Origin: Paraburkholderia sediminicola
GTDB taxonomy: Bacteria; Pseudomonadota; Gammaproteobacteria; Burkholderiales; Burkholderiaceae
Assembly (NCBI RefSeq): GCF_902859805.1
Contig: NZ_CADIKC010000006.1
Location: 372,001 to 436,000, forward strand
Direction: 5' to 3'
Length of the DNA: 64,000 bases
Shown here piece after piece: positions 38,532 through 48,103 of this stretch (position 1 is the first letter of the stretch; every line of letters begins with the position of its first letter). The translations under genes and the position numbers were made by a program. Below the pieces are notes generated by a model. That model did not search any database. It saw nothing but the letters and a program-made list of their open reading frames with translations, and was not told the origin of the DNA.

Positions 38532-41416
38532 CTGAAGTGAAGCAGAAGCGCTACAGCGTCGGCATTGATCTCGGCACCAGTAATACGGTGCTGGCCTATG
38601 CCGCGCTGGGCTCGCAGGAAATTCGCGTCTTCGAGATCGATCAGTTGGTGAGTCTCGGCGAAGTCGCCGCGCGGCCGTTGCTGCCTTCGGTGAGGTATCA
38701 CGCGGCGCCGGGCGAGTTGAATGCGGGCGATCTGCAGTTGCCCTGGCGCGCGCCTGACGGTTCGACCGGCAACGCTGCCGGAAGTCAGCAGGATCCACCC
38801 GTAGTGATCGGCAGGCTCGCGCGTGCCCTCGGTGGCCAGGTGCCCGGGCGGCTGGTAGCCAGTGCGAAAAGCTGGCTGTCGCACGCGTCGGTGGACCGGG
38901 TCGCGCCGATCCTGCCGTGGGGCGCCGCGGACGATGTCCGTAAGGTCTCGCCGGTCGAAGCCAGCGCGAGCTATCTGGCGCACGTGCGGGCCGCCTGGAA
39001 TCAACGCTTTCCCGACGCGCCGCTCGAAGCGCAAGACGTCGTGCTGACGGTGCCCGCTTCTTTCGACGAAGGCGCGCGAGCGCTAACGGTGGAAGCGGCA
39101 CGCATGGCGGGCCTGCCCACGTTAAGGCTGCTCGAAGAGCCGCAGGCCGCGTTCTACGACTGGCTGTTTCATCATCGCGAAAGCCTTGCGACCGAACTGT
39201 CGGACACGCGGCTCGTGCTGATCTGCGACGTGGGCGGCGGCACGACCGACCTCACGCTGATCGAAGTCCGCATGCGTGACGGCGAGCCGGAGCTCACGCG
39301 TATCGGCGTGGGCAATCATCTGATGCTCGGCGGCGACAACATGGATCTCGCGCTCGCGCATCGGGTCGAGTCGCGTTTGCCGCAAGCGGGCAACGAGCGC
39401 ACGCGTCTATCGGCGGCGAGCCTCTCGCAACTGGTCGAGCGTTGCCGCGGCGCGAAGGAACAACTGCTCGGCCCAGACGCGCCGGAGTCGGCGTCGATCA
39501 CGCTGCTCGGCGCGGGCTCGAAGCTGATCGGCGGTGCACGCACGGCGCAGGTCACGCGTGAGGAAGTCGAGCAGATCATCGTCGATGGATTCTTTCCGGC
39601 GGTGGCATCGAACGGGCGGCCCGGCAGGCCGCGTGGCGCGATCGTCGAGTTCGGCCTGCCCTATGCCACCGACGCGGCGGTTACGCGTCATATCGCCGCG
39701 TTTCTGAACCGCTTCGCGGCGCAGTCGCGTAAGGCGCTGGGTTCGGCTACCGATTCCTCCGCGCTTCCTTCCGATACGGGCGAAGCTCAGGGCGAGCCTT
39801 TGCCGGTGCCCGACACGCTGTTACTGAACGGCGGCGTGTTCCGTGCTGAAGCGCTCGCGCAGCGCCTGTCCAGCACGTTGGGCACGTGGCGCGGCGAACC
39901 GCTCAACGTTCTGCACAACGACAATCCCGACGTCGCCGTGGCGCGTGGCGCGGTCGCTTATGCTCTCGCCCGCGCGGGCCAGGCGCCGAAAATCGGTGGC
40001 GGCTCGGCACGCAGTTACTTCCTCGTGCTGGACGAAACCGGCGATGGCGCACGCGACACCGAACCCACGCAACGCGGCATCTGCCTGCTGCCGCGCGGCA
40101 CCGAAGAAGGTCACGAAATCCGGATCGAAGACCGTACGTTCGCGCTGCGCCTCGGCCACCCTGTGCGTTTTCACCTGGCCTCTTCAAGCGCGGACACGAT
40201 CTATCAACCAGGCGAGATGGCCGACCTTGCACAAGGCGATTTTGTTCGGCTGCCGCCTGTTGCGACGATCGTGCAACCGCGCGGCGCGAGCACGACGCGC
40301 GGCGAAACCGCGGTACAGATCGCAACGTCGCTGACCGAAGTAGGCACGCTTGAAGTGCACTGCATCGAACTCGACAATCCGGCGCAGCGCTGGCTGCTCG
40401 AATTCCAGTTGCGCCGCGAAGATCCCCAGGTGAACCTGGCGGCAGACCTGGCACAAGCTCGGCACCCCGCACTCGACCAGGCAATCGACCATATCGACCG
40501 CTGCTTCGGCACGCGCGCGCAAAACGTCGACCCGAAAGAAATCAAACGCCTGCGCTCGCAACTCGAACAGTTGCTCGGCCCGCGCGACGGATGGAACAGC
40601 GCGTTGCTGCGCGAACTATTCGGCGCGCTATGGGAACGCGCGCGGCGCCGGCGGCGTTCGGCGGATCACGAACGCTCGTGGCTGAATCTCGCAGGCTATT
40701 GCGTGCGGCCTGGCTTCGGCTATCCGCTCGACGAATGGCGCGTGGAGCAACTCTGGTCGATCTTCGACGACGGCATCCAGTACGTCAACGAAAGCCAGGT
40801 CTGGTCAGAATGGTGGACGCTATGGCGCCGCGCTGCGGGCGGCCTCGACGAAAGCGCGCAACTGCGCGTGCTCGACGCGATGGCCTATCTGCAAACGGCC
40901 GCGCAATCGCGTCACAAGTTGCCGTTCGACGTGTCGAAAACCGGCTTCACGGATATGGTCCGGCTGAGCGCATCGCTCGAACGCATTCCGGTTGAACGCA
41001 AGATCGAGCTTGGCGAGTCCGTGCTCACGCGCCTGAAGAAGCCCGCAGAAAATCATCAGAGCTGGTGGGCGGTCGGCCGCATCGGTGCACGGCGGCCGTT
41101 CTATGGCAGCGCGCACAGCGTCGTGCCGCCGGACGTCGCGGCGTCCTGGCTGAACACGATCCTCGCGCTCGACTGGAAGAAGGTCGACCCCGCGGCGTTC
41201 GCCGCCGTGCAGATCGCCCGCATGACCGGCGACCGTTCGCGCGACCTGCCGGAAGACCTGCGCCAGGCTGTGGTGCGCAAGCTCGAAGCGATCAATGCGC
41301 CGCGCGCATGGATCACCATGGTCGGTGAGACCGTGGAACTCGATGACGCCGACGAAGGCCGTGTGTTTGGTGAATCGCTGCCTGCCGGGTTGCAGCTGAT
41401 AACGACAGCGCCATAG
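38528..41416 (+). CDS. Hsp70 family protein with long C-terminal extension
   Basis: A 962-residue protein starting at the ATGA overlap at 38528. The ATPase half is homologous to the preceding gene product (SVGIDLGTSNTVLAYAAL; LICDVGGGTTDLTLIEVRMR; LLNGGVFRAEALAQRL), showing an old duplication. Beyond residue 620 a long extension follows with no counterpart in DnaK: a helical, Arg/Trp-rich region (LFGALWERARRRRRSADHER, LWSIFDDGIQYVNESQVW, WWAVGRIGARRPFYGS), probably the DUF3731-type domain seen in this group. Substrate and co-chaperones unknown; DUF2760 is the candidate partner. Confidence 0.9.
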   Translation: MTEVKQKRYSVGIDLGTSNTVLAYAALGSQEIRVFEIDQLVSLGEVAARPLLPSVRYHAAPGELNAGDLQLPWRAPDGSTGNAAGSQQDPPVVIGRLARALGGQVPGRLVASAKSWLSHASVDRVAPILPWGAADDVRKVSPVEASASYLAHVRAAWNQRFPDAPLEAQDVVLTVPASFDEGARALTVEAARMAGLPTLRLLEEPQAAFYDWLFHHRESLATELSDTRLVLICDVGGGTTDLTLIEVRMRDGEPELTRIGVGNHLMLGGDNMDLALAHRVESRLPQAGNERTRLSAASLSQLVERCRGAKEQLLGPDAPESASITLLGAGSKLIGGARTAQVTREEVEQIIVDGFFPAVASNGRPGRPRGAIVEFGLPYATDAAVTRHIAAFLNRFAAQSRKALGSATDSSALPSDTGEAQGEPLPVPDTLLLNGGVFRAEALAQRLSSTLGTWRGEPLNVLHNDNPDVAVARGAVAYALARAGQAPKIGGGSARSYFLVLDETGDGARDTEPTQRGICLLPRGTEEGHEIRIEDRTFALRLGHPVRFHLASSSADTIYQPGEMADLAQGDFVRLPPVATIVQPRGASTTRGETAVQIATSLTEVGTLEVHCIELDNPAQRWLLEFQLRREDPQVNLAADLAQARHPALDQAIDHIDRCFGTRAQNVDPKEIKRLRSQLEQLLGPRDGWNSALLRELFGALWERARRRRRSADHERSWLNLAGYCVRPGFGYPLDEWRVEQLWSIFDDGIQYVNESQVWSEWWTLWRRAAGGLDESAQLRVLDAMAYLQTAAQSRHKLPFDVSKTGFTDMVRLSASLERIPVERKIELGESVLTRLKKPAENHQSWWAVGRIGARRPFYGSAHSVVPPDVAASWLNTILALDWKKVDPAAFAAVQIARMTGDRSRDLPEDLRQAVVRKLEAINAPRAWITMVGETVELDDADEGRVFGESLPAGLQLITTAP

Positions 41417-41447
41417 CGAGACGGCGAGGCGGCGAGACGGCCTGCCC

Positions 41448-42479
41448 CTAGGCCATCGTCACCAGATTCCTGCCTTCGTGTTTCGAGCGATACAGCGCCC
41501 GGTCCGCACTCGCGAAGCCCTCGCGATGCGCCAGCCGAGACCCCTCGGTCATGCGCGTCAACGAGGCGCCCACGCTCACCGTCACCATGCCGAGCGGCGA
41601 GGCGCGATGCTCGATCGCCAGGTCTTCGACACCCTGCCGCAGCGCTTCGAGCGTGTCTTCAAGCGCCACCGGCTCCGCTCGCAGCACCAGCAGGCCGAAC
41701 TCCTCACCCCCCATACGCCCGGCGATGATGCGCTCGCCGTCGGCCGCCGCCTGCATCACCGAGGCCACCTTGCGCAGGCAATGGTCACCGGCCTGATGGC
41801 CGTAGGTGTCGTTGTACTGTTTGAACCAGTCCACGTCGACCACCACTGAGCCCATCACGTCGCCCTCGCGTGCGTCTTTCCATTTGCGCGCGATGCTTTC
41901 CAGCAGGAAACGGCGGTTGTACAACTGGGTGAGCGGATCGATCGCAGTGGCCGTGCGCATTTTCAGATCGTTTTCGATCATCGCGCGCAGGTGGTAAAAC
42001 ACGCCGCGTTGCGACGCATCGAGGCGGCCGGGTGCGGGGTCCATCGCGCACAGGGCGCCGACGATCTCACCGTTCGGCGCGCGCAGTGCAATCGCCGCGT
42101 AAAAACGCACGAAGGGATGGCGCTGCACCAGCATGCATTCGCCGAAACGGGTGTCGTCGTGGGCATCTTCGATGACGAACAGGTCCGCGTCGCGCACCGC
42201 ATAGTCGGCCAGCGAGCGCGCGCGGGTCACGAGCGGCATCGCCATGCCGACTTCAGCCCGGTAGTGCTGATGCTCCTCATCGAGCAGCGTGATCGCGGTG
42301 ATCGCCGCACCGGTTACGCTCTTCAGAATTTCCGCTGCGTGGGTGAAGCACTCGCGCATCACCTGATCGTCATGCAACAGCCATTCGATAACCGACGATT
42401 CCACTTCGGGTTCGACGGCGACAGACGGATCAACCGACATTCTGCTGGACAGACGGTCATTACTGTAAGCGAGTTGCAC
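41448..42479 (-). CDS. GAF-GGDEF diguanylate cyclase
   Basis: A 343-residue protein. The GTG at 42479 has GGGAA upstream; an ATG at 42440 is an alternative. A GAF domain spans about residues 30-175 (FTHAAEILKSVTGAAITAIT; GEIVGALCAMDPAPG). The GGDEF domain follows with DPLTQLYNRRFLLESIARKW and the active site GRMGGEEFGLLVLR (GGEEF, an active variant), so it should make c-di-GMP. No RxxD inhibitory site is obvious just before GGEEF. No transmembrane segment, hence cytoplasmic; its GAF ligand is unknown. Confidence 0.92.
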   Translation of the reverse strand: MQLAYSNDRLSSRMSVDPSVAVEPEVESSVIEWLLHDDQVMRECFTHAAEILKSVTGAAITAITLLDEEHQHYRAEVGMAMPLVTRARSLADYAVRDADLFVIEDAHDDTRFGECMLVQRHPFVRFYAAIALRAPNGEIVGALCAMDPAPGRLDASQRGVFYHLRAMIENDLKMRTATAIDPLTQLYNRRFLLESIARKWKDAREGDVMGSVVVDVDWFKQYNDTYGHQAGDHCLRKVASVMQAAADGERIIAGRMGGEEFGLLVLRAEPVALEDTLEALRQGVEDLAIEHRASPLGMVTVSVGASLTRMTEGSRLAHREGFASADRALYRSKHEGRNLVTMA

Positions 42480-42763
42480 GGCTGGGTTCCCGGAAGTGAC
42501 TAGCTCGTGTCAACGGCATCTGGATCCGAAACTTGAGTGGCAGGAATCGGGTTCATTCAACAGACAATTGCAACCCGTCCTTGCTTAATTCCGATCTTCT
42601 GCGCCGCAGCCGAAGCGACTCTCCTTAACGACCACGATCACCTGGCTGATTACTCTCAACAAAAGCGCACAACAAAAAAGCGCACTGTCTCTCAACAGTA
42701 CGCCTTCGAAAAATACAGCAAGAAAAGTCTACGTCCGTTTACCGAAGCCCGCGCTTCGACAAC

Positions 42764-43567
42764 TTAAGGCCGCTCACCTCGCGCGAGACGCGCATCGATA
42801 TCGCGCACCACCGGCATCAGATCCGCCACGCTATCGATCACATAATGCGCTCCGGCGGCCTGCAACTTCTGGATCGCCACCTTGCGCCGCCATGCAAACT
42901 CATCCGGCGCCAGCGCCTTGACGTCGTCCTCGGCCATGCCGAAAGCATTGCCGCTCACGGCAACACCCACCGCCCACGTGCCGCCGTTGATGCCTTCCTC
43001 GATACCCACTTCAGTGTCGTCGACCTTGATCGCATCCTTCGCGCGCCACACGCCCAGTTCCGGCAACGTCTTGTAGATCATGTACGGCGACGGACGCCCT
43101 TCCGGCGTGTCACCCGTACACACGATGCTATCCGGCGAAAAACCCTGAGCCGCAGCACCGGGCACGATCTCGGCCATGATTTCGCGCGTATAGCCGGTGG
43201 TCGTGCCGATCCTGATATCGTCGCTGCGCAGCGCGCTTGCCACTTCCGCCACGCCCGGGATCACCGAACTGTAGCTTGCGGCCACCGCGATGTTCTTCGG
43301 CACAAAGACGTCGTACACGGCGTCGATGTCCGCTTCGCCCGGCTTGTGGCCATACTTGTCGGCCCATGCTTGCGACACGCGCGGCAAGGCCATCAGCGCG
43401 GCGATATGCGGACGCTTGGCCATGCCCATCGGGCCGCGTGCTTCGTCGATCGTGATCGACACGCCGAACTGCTCGAACGTCTCGACAAACGCGCCCATCG
43501 GCGCCAACGAACCATAATCGACCACCGTGCCGGCCCAATCGAAAATCACTGCTTTTACGTGTTTCAT
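42764..43567 (-). CDS. phnX: Phosphonoacetaldehyde hydrolase
   Basis: A 267-residue HAD-family phosphonatase. The nucleophile loop is VIFDWAGTVVDYGS, the Schiff-base Lys is in GPMGMAKRPHIAALM, and KVDDTEVGIEEGINGGTWAV is the metal-binding loop. It cleaves phosphonoacetaldehyde to acetaldehyde and phosphate. It lies 76 bp downstream of phnW on the same strand, completing the two-step 2-aminoethylphosphonate pathway. Confidence 0.95.
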   Translation of the reverse strand: MKHVKAVIFDWAGTVVDYGSLAPMGAFVETFEQFGVSITIDEARGPMGMAKRPHIAALMALPRVSQAWADKYGHKPGEADIDAVYDVFVPKNIAVAASYSSVIPGVAEVASALRSDDIRIGTTTGYTREIMAEIVPGAAAQGFSPDSIVCTGDTPEGRPSPYMIYKTLPELGVWRAKDAIKVDDTEVGIEEGINGGTWAVGVAVSGNAFGMAEDDVKALAPDEFAWRRKVAIQKLQAAGAHYVIDSVADLMPVVRDIDARLARGERP

Positions 43568-43643
43568 TTACTTCGGTTCTCTGGAAGTTGTAAGGCTCGC
43601 GCGACGTGCCGCGCATTTGTATGGCGTACTCAGGCCGCGCTGA

Positions 43644-44873
43644 TCAAGCCGCTTCGGCCAGGGTCTTGCGCTCTTCGAGCGCCGCTGCCGGCGGCGCGGC
43701 GTGCGCGACGCCCATCGCTTGCAGCGACTGCGCACAAGCGCGCACCACGCGGTGCATCACGCGCTCATCCACCTGGCCGATGCAACCTATGCGGAAGCTG
43801 TCCACCACCGTCAGCTTGCCCGGATAGATGATGAAACCCTGCTTCTTCATCAATTCATAGAAGTGCTCGAATTTGAACGACGGATGCGCCGGCGCGAAAA
43901 ACGTCACGATGATCGGCGAGCGCCAGCGAGCATTCAGCAACGGCTCGAAGCCGAGTTCCTGCATGCCCGCGACCAGCACGTCGCGATTGTTCGCGTAACG
44001 CGCGAGGCGCCCGGCCTGGCCACCTTCGAGCTTGTGCAGACGCAATGCTTCGATAAACGCGGCTACGGTGTGCGTCGGCGGCGTGAAGCGCCATTGGCCC
44101 GTGCGGTTCATCACGTCCCACTGATCGTACACGTCGAGCGAGAGCGAATGGCTGCGGCCCTTGGCCTCCTGCAGCGCACTCTTGCGAGCGATCACAAACC
44201 CGAAGCCGGGCACGCCCTCGATGCATTTGTTCGCTGACGAGACAAACGCCTCGCAAGGAATCTGACGCACATCGAGCGGCACGGCGCCGAACGCGCTCAT
44301 CGAGTCGATCAGCAGCTTGCGGCCTTTTTTGGCGGTGGCAGCGGCGATTTCTTCGATCGGATTGAGAATCCCGGAGCTCGTTTCACAATGCACCGCGACC
44401 ACGTGCGTGATGCGCGGATCGGCGTCCAGCATGCTTTCGACTTCGGCGCCGCGCGGTGGCAGGTAGTCGCCCTTGTCGAGCACCGTGCAGGCGCGGCCGA
44501 GATAACCGAGGGTGGTCGCAATGCGCTTGCCGTAGGCGCCGTTGGCCAGCACCAGGGCGTGGCCGTCGCGCGGGATCAGGCTGCCGAGCATGGCTTCGAC
44601 GCAATAGCTGCCGCTGCCTTGAAGCGGTACGCAGTCGTACTCACCGGCGGTGTCGCCGGCAATGTCCAGCAGGCTGCGGCGCAGTTGAGCGGTCATTGCG
44701 CGGAAATCGCCGTCCCACGAACCCCAGTCGCGCAGCATCGCTTCCTTGGTCGAGAACGCCGTGGTCAGCGGTCCCGGCGTCAACAGATACGGCTCGCCCT
44801 GAGCCGGCGCCGCGCACATCACGGTTGAAGGCAGTGCCGACACTGTCGGGACGCTGTCGATGACGCTTTCCAT
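43644..44873 (-). CDS. phnW: 2-aminoethylphosphonate-pyruvate transaminase
   Basis: A 409-residue class V aminotransferase. The ATG at 44873 (MESVIDSVPT) has GGAG nine bases upstream; an earlier Met at 44906 has no ribosome site. It contains YLLTPGPLTTAFSTKEAMLR, the substrate-loop LQGSGSYCVEAMLGSLIP and the PLP Lys in FVSSANKCIEGVPGFGFVIA. It makes phosphonoacetaldehyde from 2-aminoethylphosphonate. With phnX it degrades this phosphonate; a divergent LysR gene is the likely regulator. No transporter genes are beside it. Confidence 0.95.
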   Translation of the reverse strand: MESVIDSVPTVSALPSTVMCAAPAQGEPYLLTPGPLTTAFSTKEAMLRDWGSWDGDFRAMTAQLRRSLLDIAGDTAGEYDCVPLQGSGSYCVEAMLGSLIPRDGHALVLANGAYGKRIATTLGYLGRACTVLDKGDYLPPRGAEVESMLDADPRITHVVAVHCETSSGILNPIEEIAAATAKKGRKLLIDSMSAFGAVPLDVRQIPCEAFVSSANKCIEGVPGFGFVIARKSALQEAKGRSHSLSLDVYDQWDVMNRTGQWRFTPPTHTVAAFIEALRLHKLEGGQAGRLARYANNRDVLVAGMQELGFEPLLNARWRSPIIVTFFAPAHPSFKFEHFYELMKKQGFIIYPGKLTVVDSFRIGCIGQVDERVMHRVVRACAQSLQAMGVAHAAPPAAALEERKTLAEAA

Positions 44874-44991
44874 GGTCGGAATCTCCGATATCGCTGTTGC
44901 GGTCATGACACAGTACAGAAAGGCTGTCCATCGGCAAAATCGATATAATCGATGCTGATATCGCAAAAACTTATCTCTCGGCGAGGCAGAC
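44874..44991. promoter_or_regulatory. phnW / LysR divergent spacer
   Basis: A 118-bp spacer, AT-rich, with repeated GATATC/ATCGAT elements: CGATATCG near 44887 and ATCGAT-ATA-ATCGAT near 44939-44953. These are candidate LysR operator half-sites; the promoters of both genes must lie here. Confidence 0.4.
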
Positions 44992-45873
44992 GTGCAATAC
45001 GCGCAATTGCGGGCCTTTCATGCGGTCGCGGAACACGGCGGGTTTTCCAAAGCGGCGCTGGCGCTGTCGCTCACGCAGCCGGCGGTGTCGGATCACGTGA
45101 AGCGGCTCGAGCAGGATTACGGCGTCAAATTGTTCGAGCGCGGCCCGCGCGGTGTCGAAACCACCGAGCTCGGTCTGCGTCTCTTTACCGTGACGCGGCA
45201 GATGCTCAGCTGCGAGCGCGATGCGCGGCAACTGCTCGAATCGGCAGGTGGGCTCGAGTCCGGCTCGCTCTCGCTGGCGGCAGACGCGCCCGATCTCGCC
45301 GTCGCGCTGATCGGTGCGTTTCGCAAGCTGCATCCGGGGATCGTCGTAACGCTCTCGATCGCCAATGCCGCGGACTGCATGCAGCGCGTGCTGTCGAGCG
45401 CGGTCGACGCCGCCATTACCGCCGCCCCACAGGTACATAGCCGGCTCGAGTCACGCGTGCTGCGTCGCGATCCGCTGGTGGCGATGGTGCCGGCGAGCTA
45501 TGCGGTGGCGAAGAAACGCAAGCTGAGTTACGCGGAACTCGTGCAACAGCCGATGATTTTTCGCGAGCGGCAATCGGTCACGCAGCAGTTGCTGGAAATC
45601 GAGTTGGTGCGCGAGTCGTTGCAGGTCGAGCCGGTGATGTATGTGGACGGGCGTGAAGCGCTCGAGGAAGCGGTCGCGCAAGGCATGGGGGTCGGCGTGA
45701 TCGCACGCGCCGAATTCAAGGAATCGCGGCGGATCAGGATGATTCCGCTTCAGGATTGCCAGGTGCAGATGATCGAATCGCTCACGCGGCTGGCTGAAAG
45801 GCCGGGGTCGAATCTGCTGGATGCTTTGTTTGCGGTGGAGCTGACAAGCGCCGCTACTGCGGCAGCGCAATGA
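44992..45873 (+). CDS. LysR-type regulator of 2-aminoethylphosphonate use
   Basis: A 293-residue LysR regulator starting with GTG at 44992. The HTH is GGFSKAALALSLTQPAVSDH followed by VKRLEQDYGVKLFERGPRGV. It is divergent from phnW-phnX, the arrangement seen for the 2-AEP-responsive LysR regulators next to phnWX in Burkholderia and Pseudomonas relatives. A strong terminator follows 7 bp after its stop. Confidence 0.9.
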   Translation: MQYAQLRAFHAVAEHGGFSKAALALSLTQPAVSDHVKRLEQDYGVKLFERGPRGVETTELGLRLFTVTRQMLSCERDARQLLESAGGLESGSLSLAADAPDLAVALIGAFRKLHPGIVVTLSIANAADCMQRVLSSAVDAAITAAPQVHSRLESRVLRRDPLVAMVPASYAVAKKRKLSYAELVQQPMIFRERQSVTQQLLEIELVRESLQVEPVMYVDGREALEEAVAQGMGVGVIARAEFKESRRIRMIPLQDCQVQMIESLTRLAERPGSNLLDALFAVELTSAATAAAQ

Positions 45874-45880
45874 AACAATA

Positions 45881-45913
45881 AGCCGCCGGGCAACGATTGC
45901 CCGGCGGCTTTTT
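45881..45913 (+). terminator. Strong rho-independent terminator
   Basis: AGCCGCCGGGCAA (45881-45893), loop CGA, TTGCCCGGCGGCT (45897-45909): a perfect 13-bp stem followed by TTTTT. It ends the LysR transcript. Confidence 0.9.
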
Positions 45914-46001
45914 CATACGGTCCTGGCGCAGCGGACGCGTGTCGGGGTGGTGCATGGCATCGCCAGACGAACCCACCACGACACGCCGCCCGCCAATCCT
46001 G

Positions 46002-46748
46002 TTACCGCGAACCGCCGCTGGCGATCAGGCTTTCGCCGGTCATCCAGCGCGAGTCGTCGGAGGCGAGGAACACGGTGACGTCGGCGATATCGTCAGGCTG
46101 ACCGATGCGGCCAAGCGGCGTTGTGCTGACCGCCCAGGCCTCGAAGTCCGAACCGATGAAGCCGGCCGTATGCGTGCCTTCCGTTTCAACCATGCCGGGA
46201 TTCACCGAGTTGACGCGAATCTTGCGCGGGCCGAGTTCACGTGCGAGCACGCCGGTGATGGCGTCCACCGCGCCCTTGGTGGCCGTATAGACAGAGCTGC
46301 CCGGCGGCGTGATGCGGCTGACAACCGAGCTGACGTTCACGATGCTGCCGCCTTCGCCCAGATGCTTCACTGCCGCTTGCGTGACGAGAAGCAGACCCAG
46401 CACGTTCACGTCGAAGTGCTTGTGGAAATGCGCTTCGGTGATGTCTTCGATCGGCGCCATCTCATACACGCCGGAATTGTTGACGAGAATGTCGAGGCGG
46501 CCATAGGTTTCGACTGCCGAATCGATGATGCCTTTCGCGTCCGCAGCTTTCGAAACATCGCCGCCAACGGCCACTGCCTTGCCACCCGCCGCGGTGATTG
46601 CCGCGACCACATCGTCCGCGCCTGCCTTACTGGACGCATAGTTCACCACCACCGATGCACCTTGCGCGGCCAACGCCTTCGCAATTGCGGCGCCGATACC
46701 TTTCGATGCGCCCGTTACAACCGCAACCTTACCTGTGAGTTTGCTCAT
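46002..46748 (-). CDS. SDR-family oxidoreductase (3-ketoacyl-ACP reductase-like)
   Basis: A 248-residue classical SDR. ATG at 46748 with AAAGGAAA upstream. It has VTGASKGIGAAIAKALAAQG, NNSGVYEM, catalytic Ser in IVNVSSVVSRITPP, and the intact YTATK motif (Tyr, Lys) in SSVYTATKGAVDAITG. NADP preference is suggested by NYASSKAGAD. It stands alone; substrate unknown. Confidence 0.9.
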   Translation of the reverse strand: MSKLTGKVAVVTGASKGIGAAIAKALAAQGASVVVNYASSKAGADDVVAAITAAGGKAVAVGGDVSKAADAKGIIDSAVETYGRLDILVNNSGVYEMAPIEDITEAHFHKHFDVNVLGLLLVTQAAVKHLGEGGSIVNVSSVVSRITPPGSSVYTATKGAVDAITGVLARELGPRKIRVNSVNPGMVETEGTHTAGFIGSDFEAWAVSTTPLGRIGQPDDIADVTVFLASDDSRWMTGESLIASGGSR

Positions 46749-47001
46749 GATCGTTTCCTTTGGATGGAGTTCGCGCCGGCGTCGCTGTCGCGAACATTCG
46801 CGGGCTGACGCCGATGAAGCGAGACATGTAGTGGCGCTGTCACTGGACACAATGTAGGCACACTGGCCGCATGGATAAAGCGGCTGGAAACGAATAGATA
46901 CGTCGGATGAGCCGAACAATCGGAAAGACGTTGGGGGCGGAACGCACGAGGCAAGGTTAGACAAGGGCACCGCGGGTGCCGACGCTGACACCCGCCTGAC
47001 T

Positions 47002-48024
47002 TTATCGCTTCGACGCAAACCCGGCGAAGAACGACCGCGCGTTCGCATCGAGCGTTTCGACGTGATACCCGCCTTCCTGCACGATCAACGTCGGCAGTTT
47101 CAGCGCACCAATCTGGCCGCCGAGTTGGCCGAAGCCTTCGGTGGTCACCGCTACCATCGATTGCGGATCGTCCTTGTAGATGTCGAAGCCGAGTGCAACG
47201 ATCAGCACGTCCGGTTGAAAACGTGCGAGTACGCGCAGCGCCGCGTCGAGTTGCTCGAAGAACACGGCTTCCGACGAACCATGCGGCATCGGCAAATTGA
47301 CGTTATAGCCCTCACCTTTCTCTGCGCCGCGTTCGTCTTCGAACCCCGCCACTACCGGATAGAAATTCGTCGGATCGCCATGGATCGACACGTACAACAC
47401 GTCGTCACGGCCGTAGAAAATCTCCTGAATGCCCTGGCCGTGGTGCATGTCGGTATCGAGAATCGCGACGCGCCCATATTTTTGCCGCAACGCCTGCGCT
47501 GCAACCGCCGCATTGTTCAGATAGCAGAAACCGCCCGCCGCTTCGGCTCGCGCGTGATGACCGGGCGGGCGGCATAACGCGTACGCTTCACCCGCACCGT
47601 CGAGAAGCGCCTGCGCGCCGGCCAGCGCGCTCTGCGCCGACCAGTAAGCGGATTCGTAGGTATCCGCGCCGACCGGGCAACTGCCGTCGGCGAGATAGCG
47701 TGCAGCTTGCGCCAGCACGCCGCGCAACGGATTGTTCTCGCGGATATACACGTTCGACATCACTTCGTCGCCCCACTCCGCGGGAATCTTTTTCCATTCG
47801 CGGTGTGCTTCTTCGAGGAAGCGCAGATAGTTCATGCCATGCACCGCGGCGAGCGGCGCGGCGCCGAAATCCGCCGGTTCCTGCACGTCGAAGCCGAGCT
47901 TCTTCACGGCTTCGACGAGCCGCAACGCACGTTCGGGCACTTCCTGCGGCGTGCGCATCTGGCCACGCGACAGATAGCTGCGCGGATGATGCTTCAATTG
48001 CGCCGGATGAAAAAACGTCTGCAT
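47002..48024 (-). CDS. Acetylpolyamine amidohydrolase / HDAC-family deacetylase
   Basis: A 340-residue protein, the length of acetylpolyamine amidohydrolases. The ATG at 48024 is the natural start (MQTFFHPAQLKHHPRSYLSR). Active-site features are RPPGHHARAEAAGGFCYLNN (His-His pair), zinc ligands in AILDTDMHHGQGIQEIFYG and ALGFDIYKDDP, and a Tyr in EGGYHVE. It is 79 bp downstream of an MFS transporter on the same strand and probably shares a transcript, so an imported acetylated polyamine or N-acyl amine is the likely substrate. Confidence 0.9.
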   Translation of the reverse strand: MQTFFHPAQLKHHPRSYLSRGQMRTPQEVPERALRLVEAVKKLGFDVQEPADFGAAPLAAVHGMNYLRFLEEAHREWKKIPAEWGDEVMSNVYIRENNPLRGVLAQAARYLADGSCPVGADTYESAYWSAQSALAGAQALLDGAGEAYALCRPPGHHARAEAAGGFCYLNNAAVAAQALRQKYGRVAILDTDMHHGQGIQEIFYGRDDVLYVSIHGDPTNFYPVVAGFEDERGAEKGEGYNVNLPMPHGSSEAVFFEQLDAALRVLARFQPDVLIVALGFDIYKDDPQSMVAVTTEGFGQLGGQIGALKLPTLIVQEGGYHVETLDANARSFFAGFASKR

Positions 48025-48103
48025 ATTCCAGTTCCTTTGCTTCAGGCGTAGGCCGGTGCGTCCATCATCGCACGCGCCGGCAACGTCCTTGATTTCATTT
48101 GAT

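Noticed and set aside
36681..41416. Housekeeping dnaK locus
   Set aside because: No dnaJ or grpE beside it, no DnaK-type C-terminal tail, and the DUF2760 partner marks a different Hsp70 group.
42480..42763. AT-richer spacer between the GGDEF gene and phnX with a 76-codon frame
   Set aside because: The frame has no ribosome site and no recognisable composition; the spacer is under 300 bp and holds only promoter DNA.
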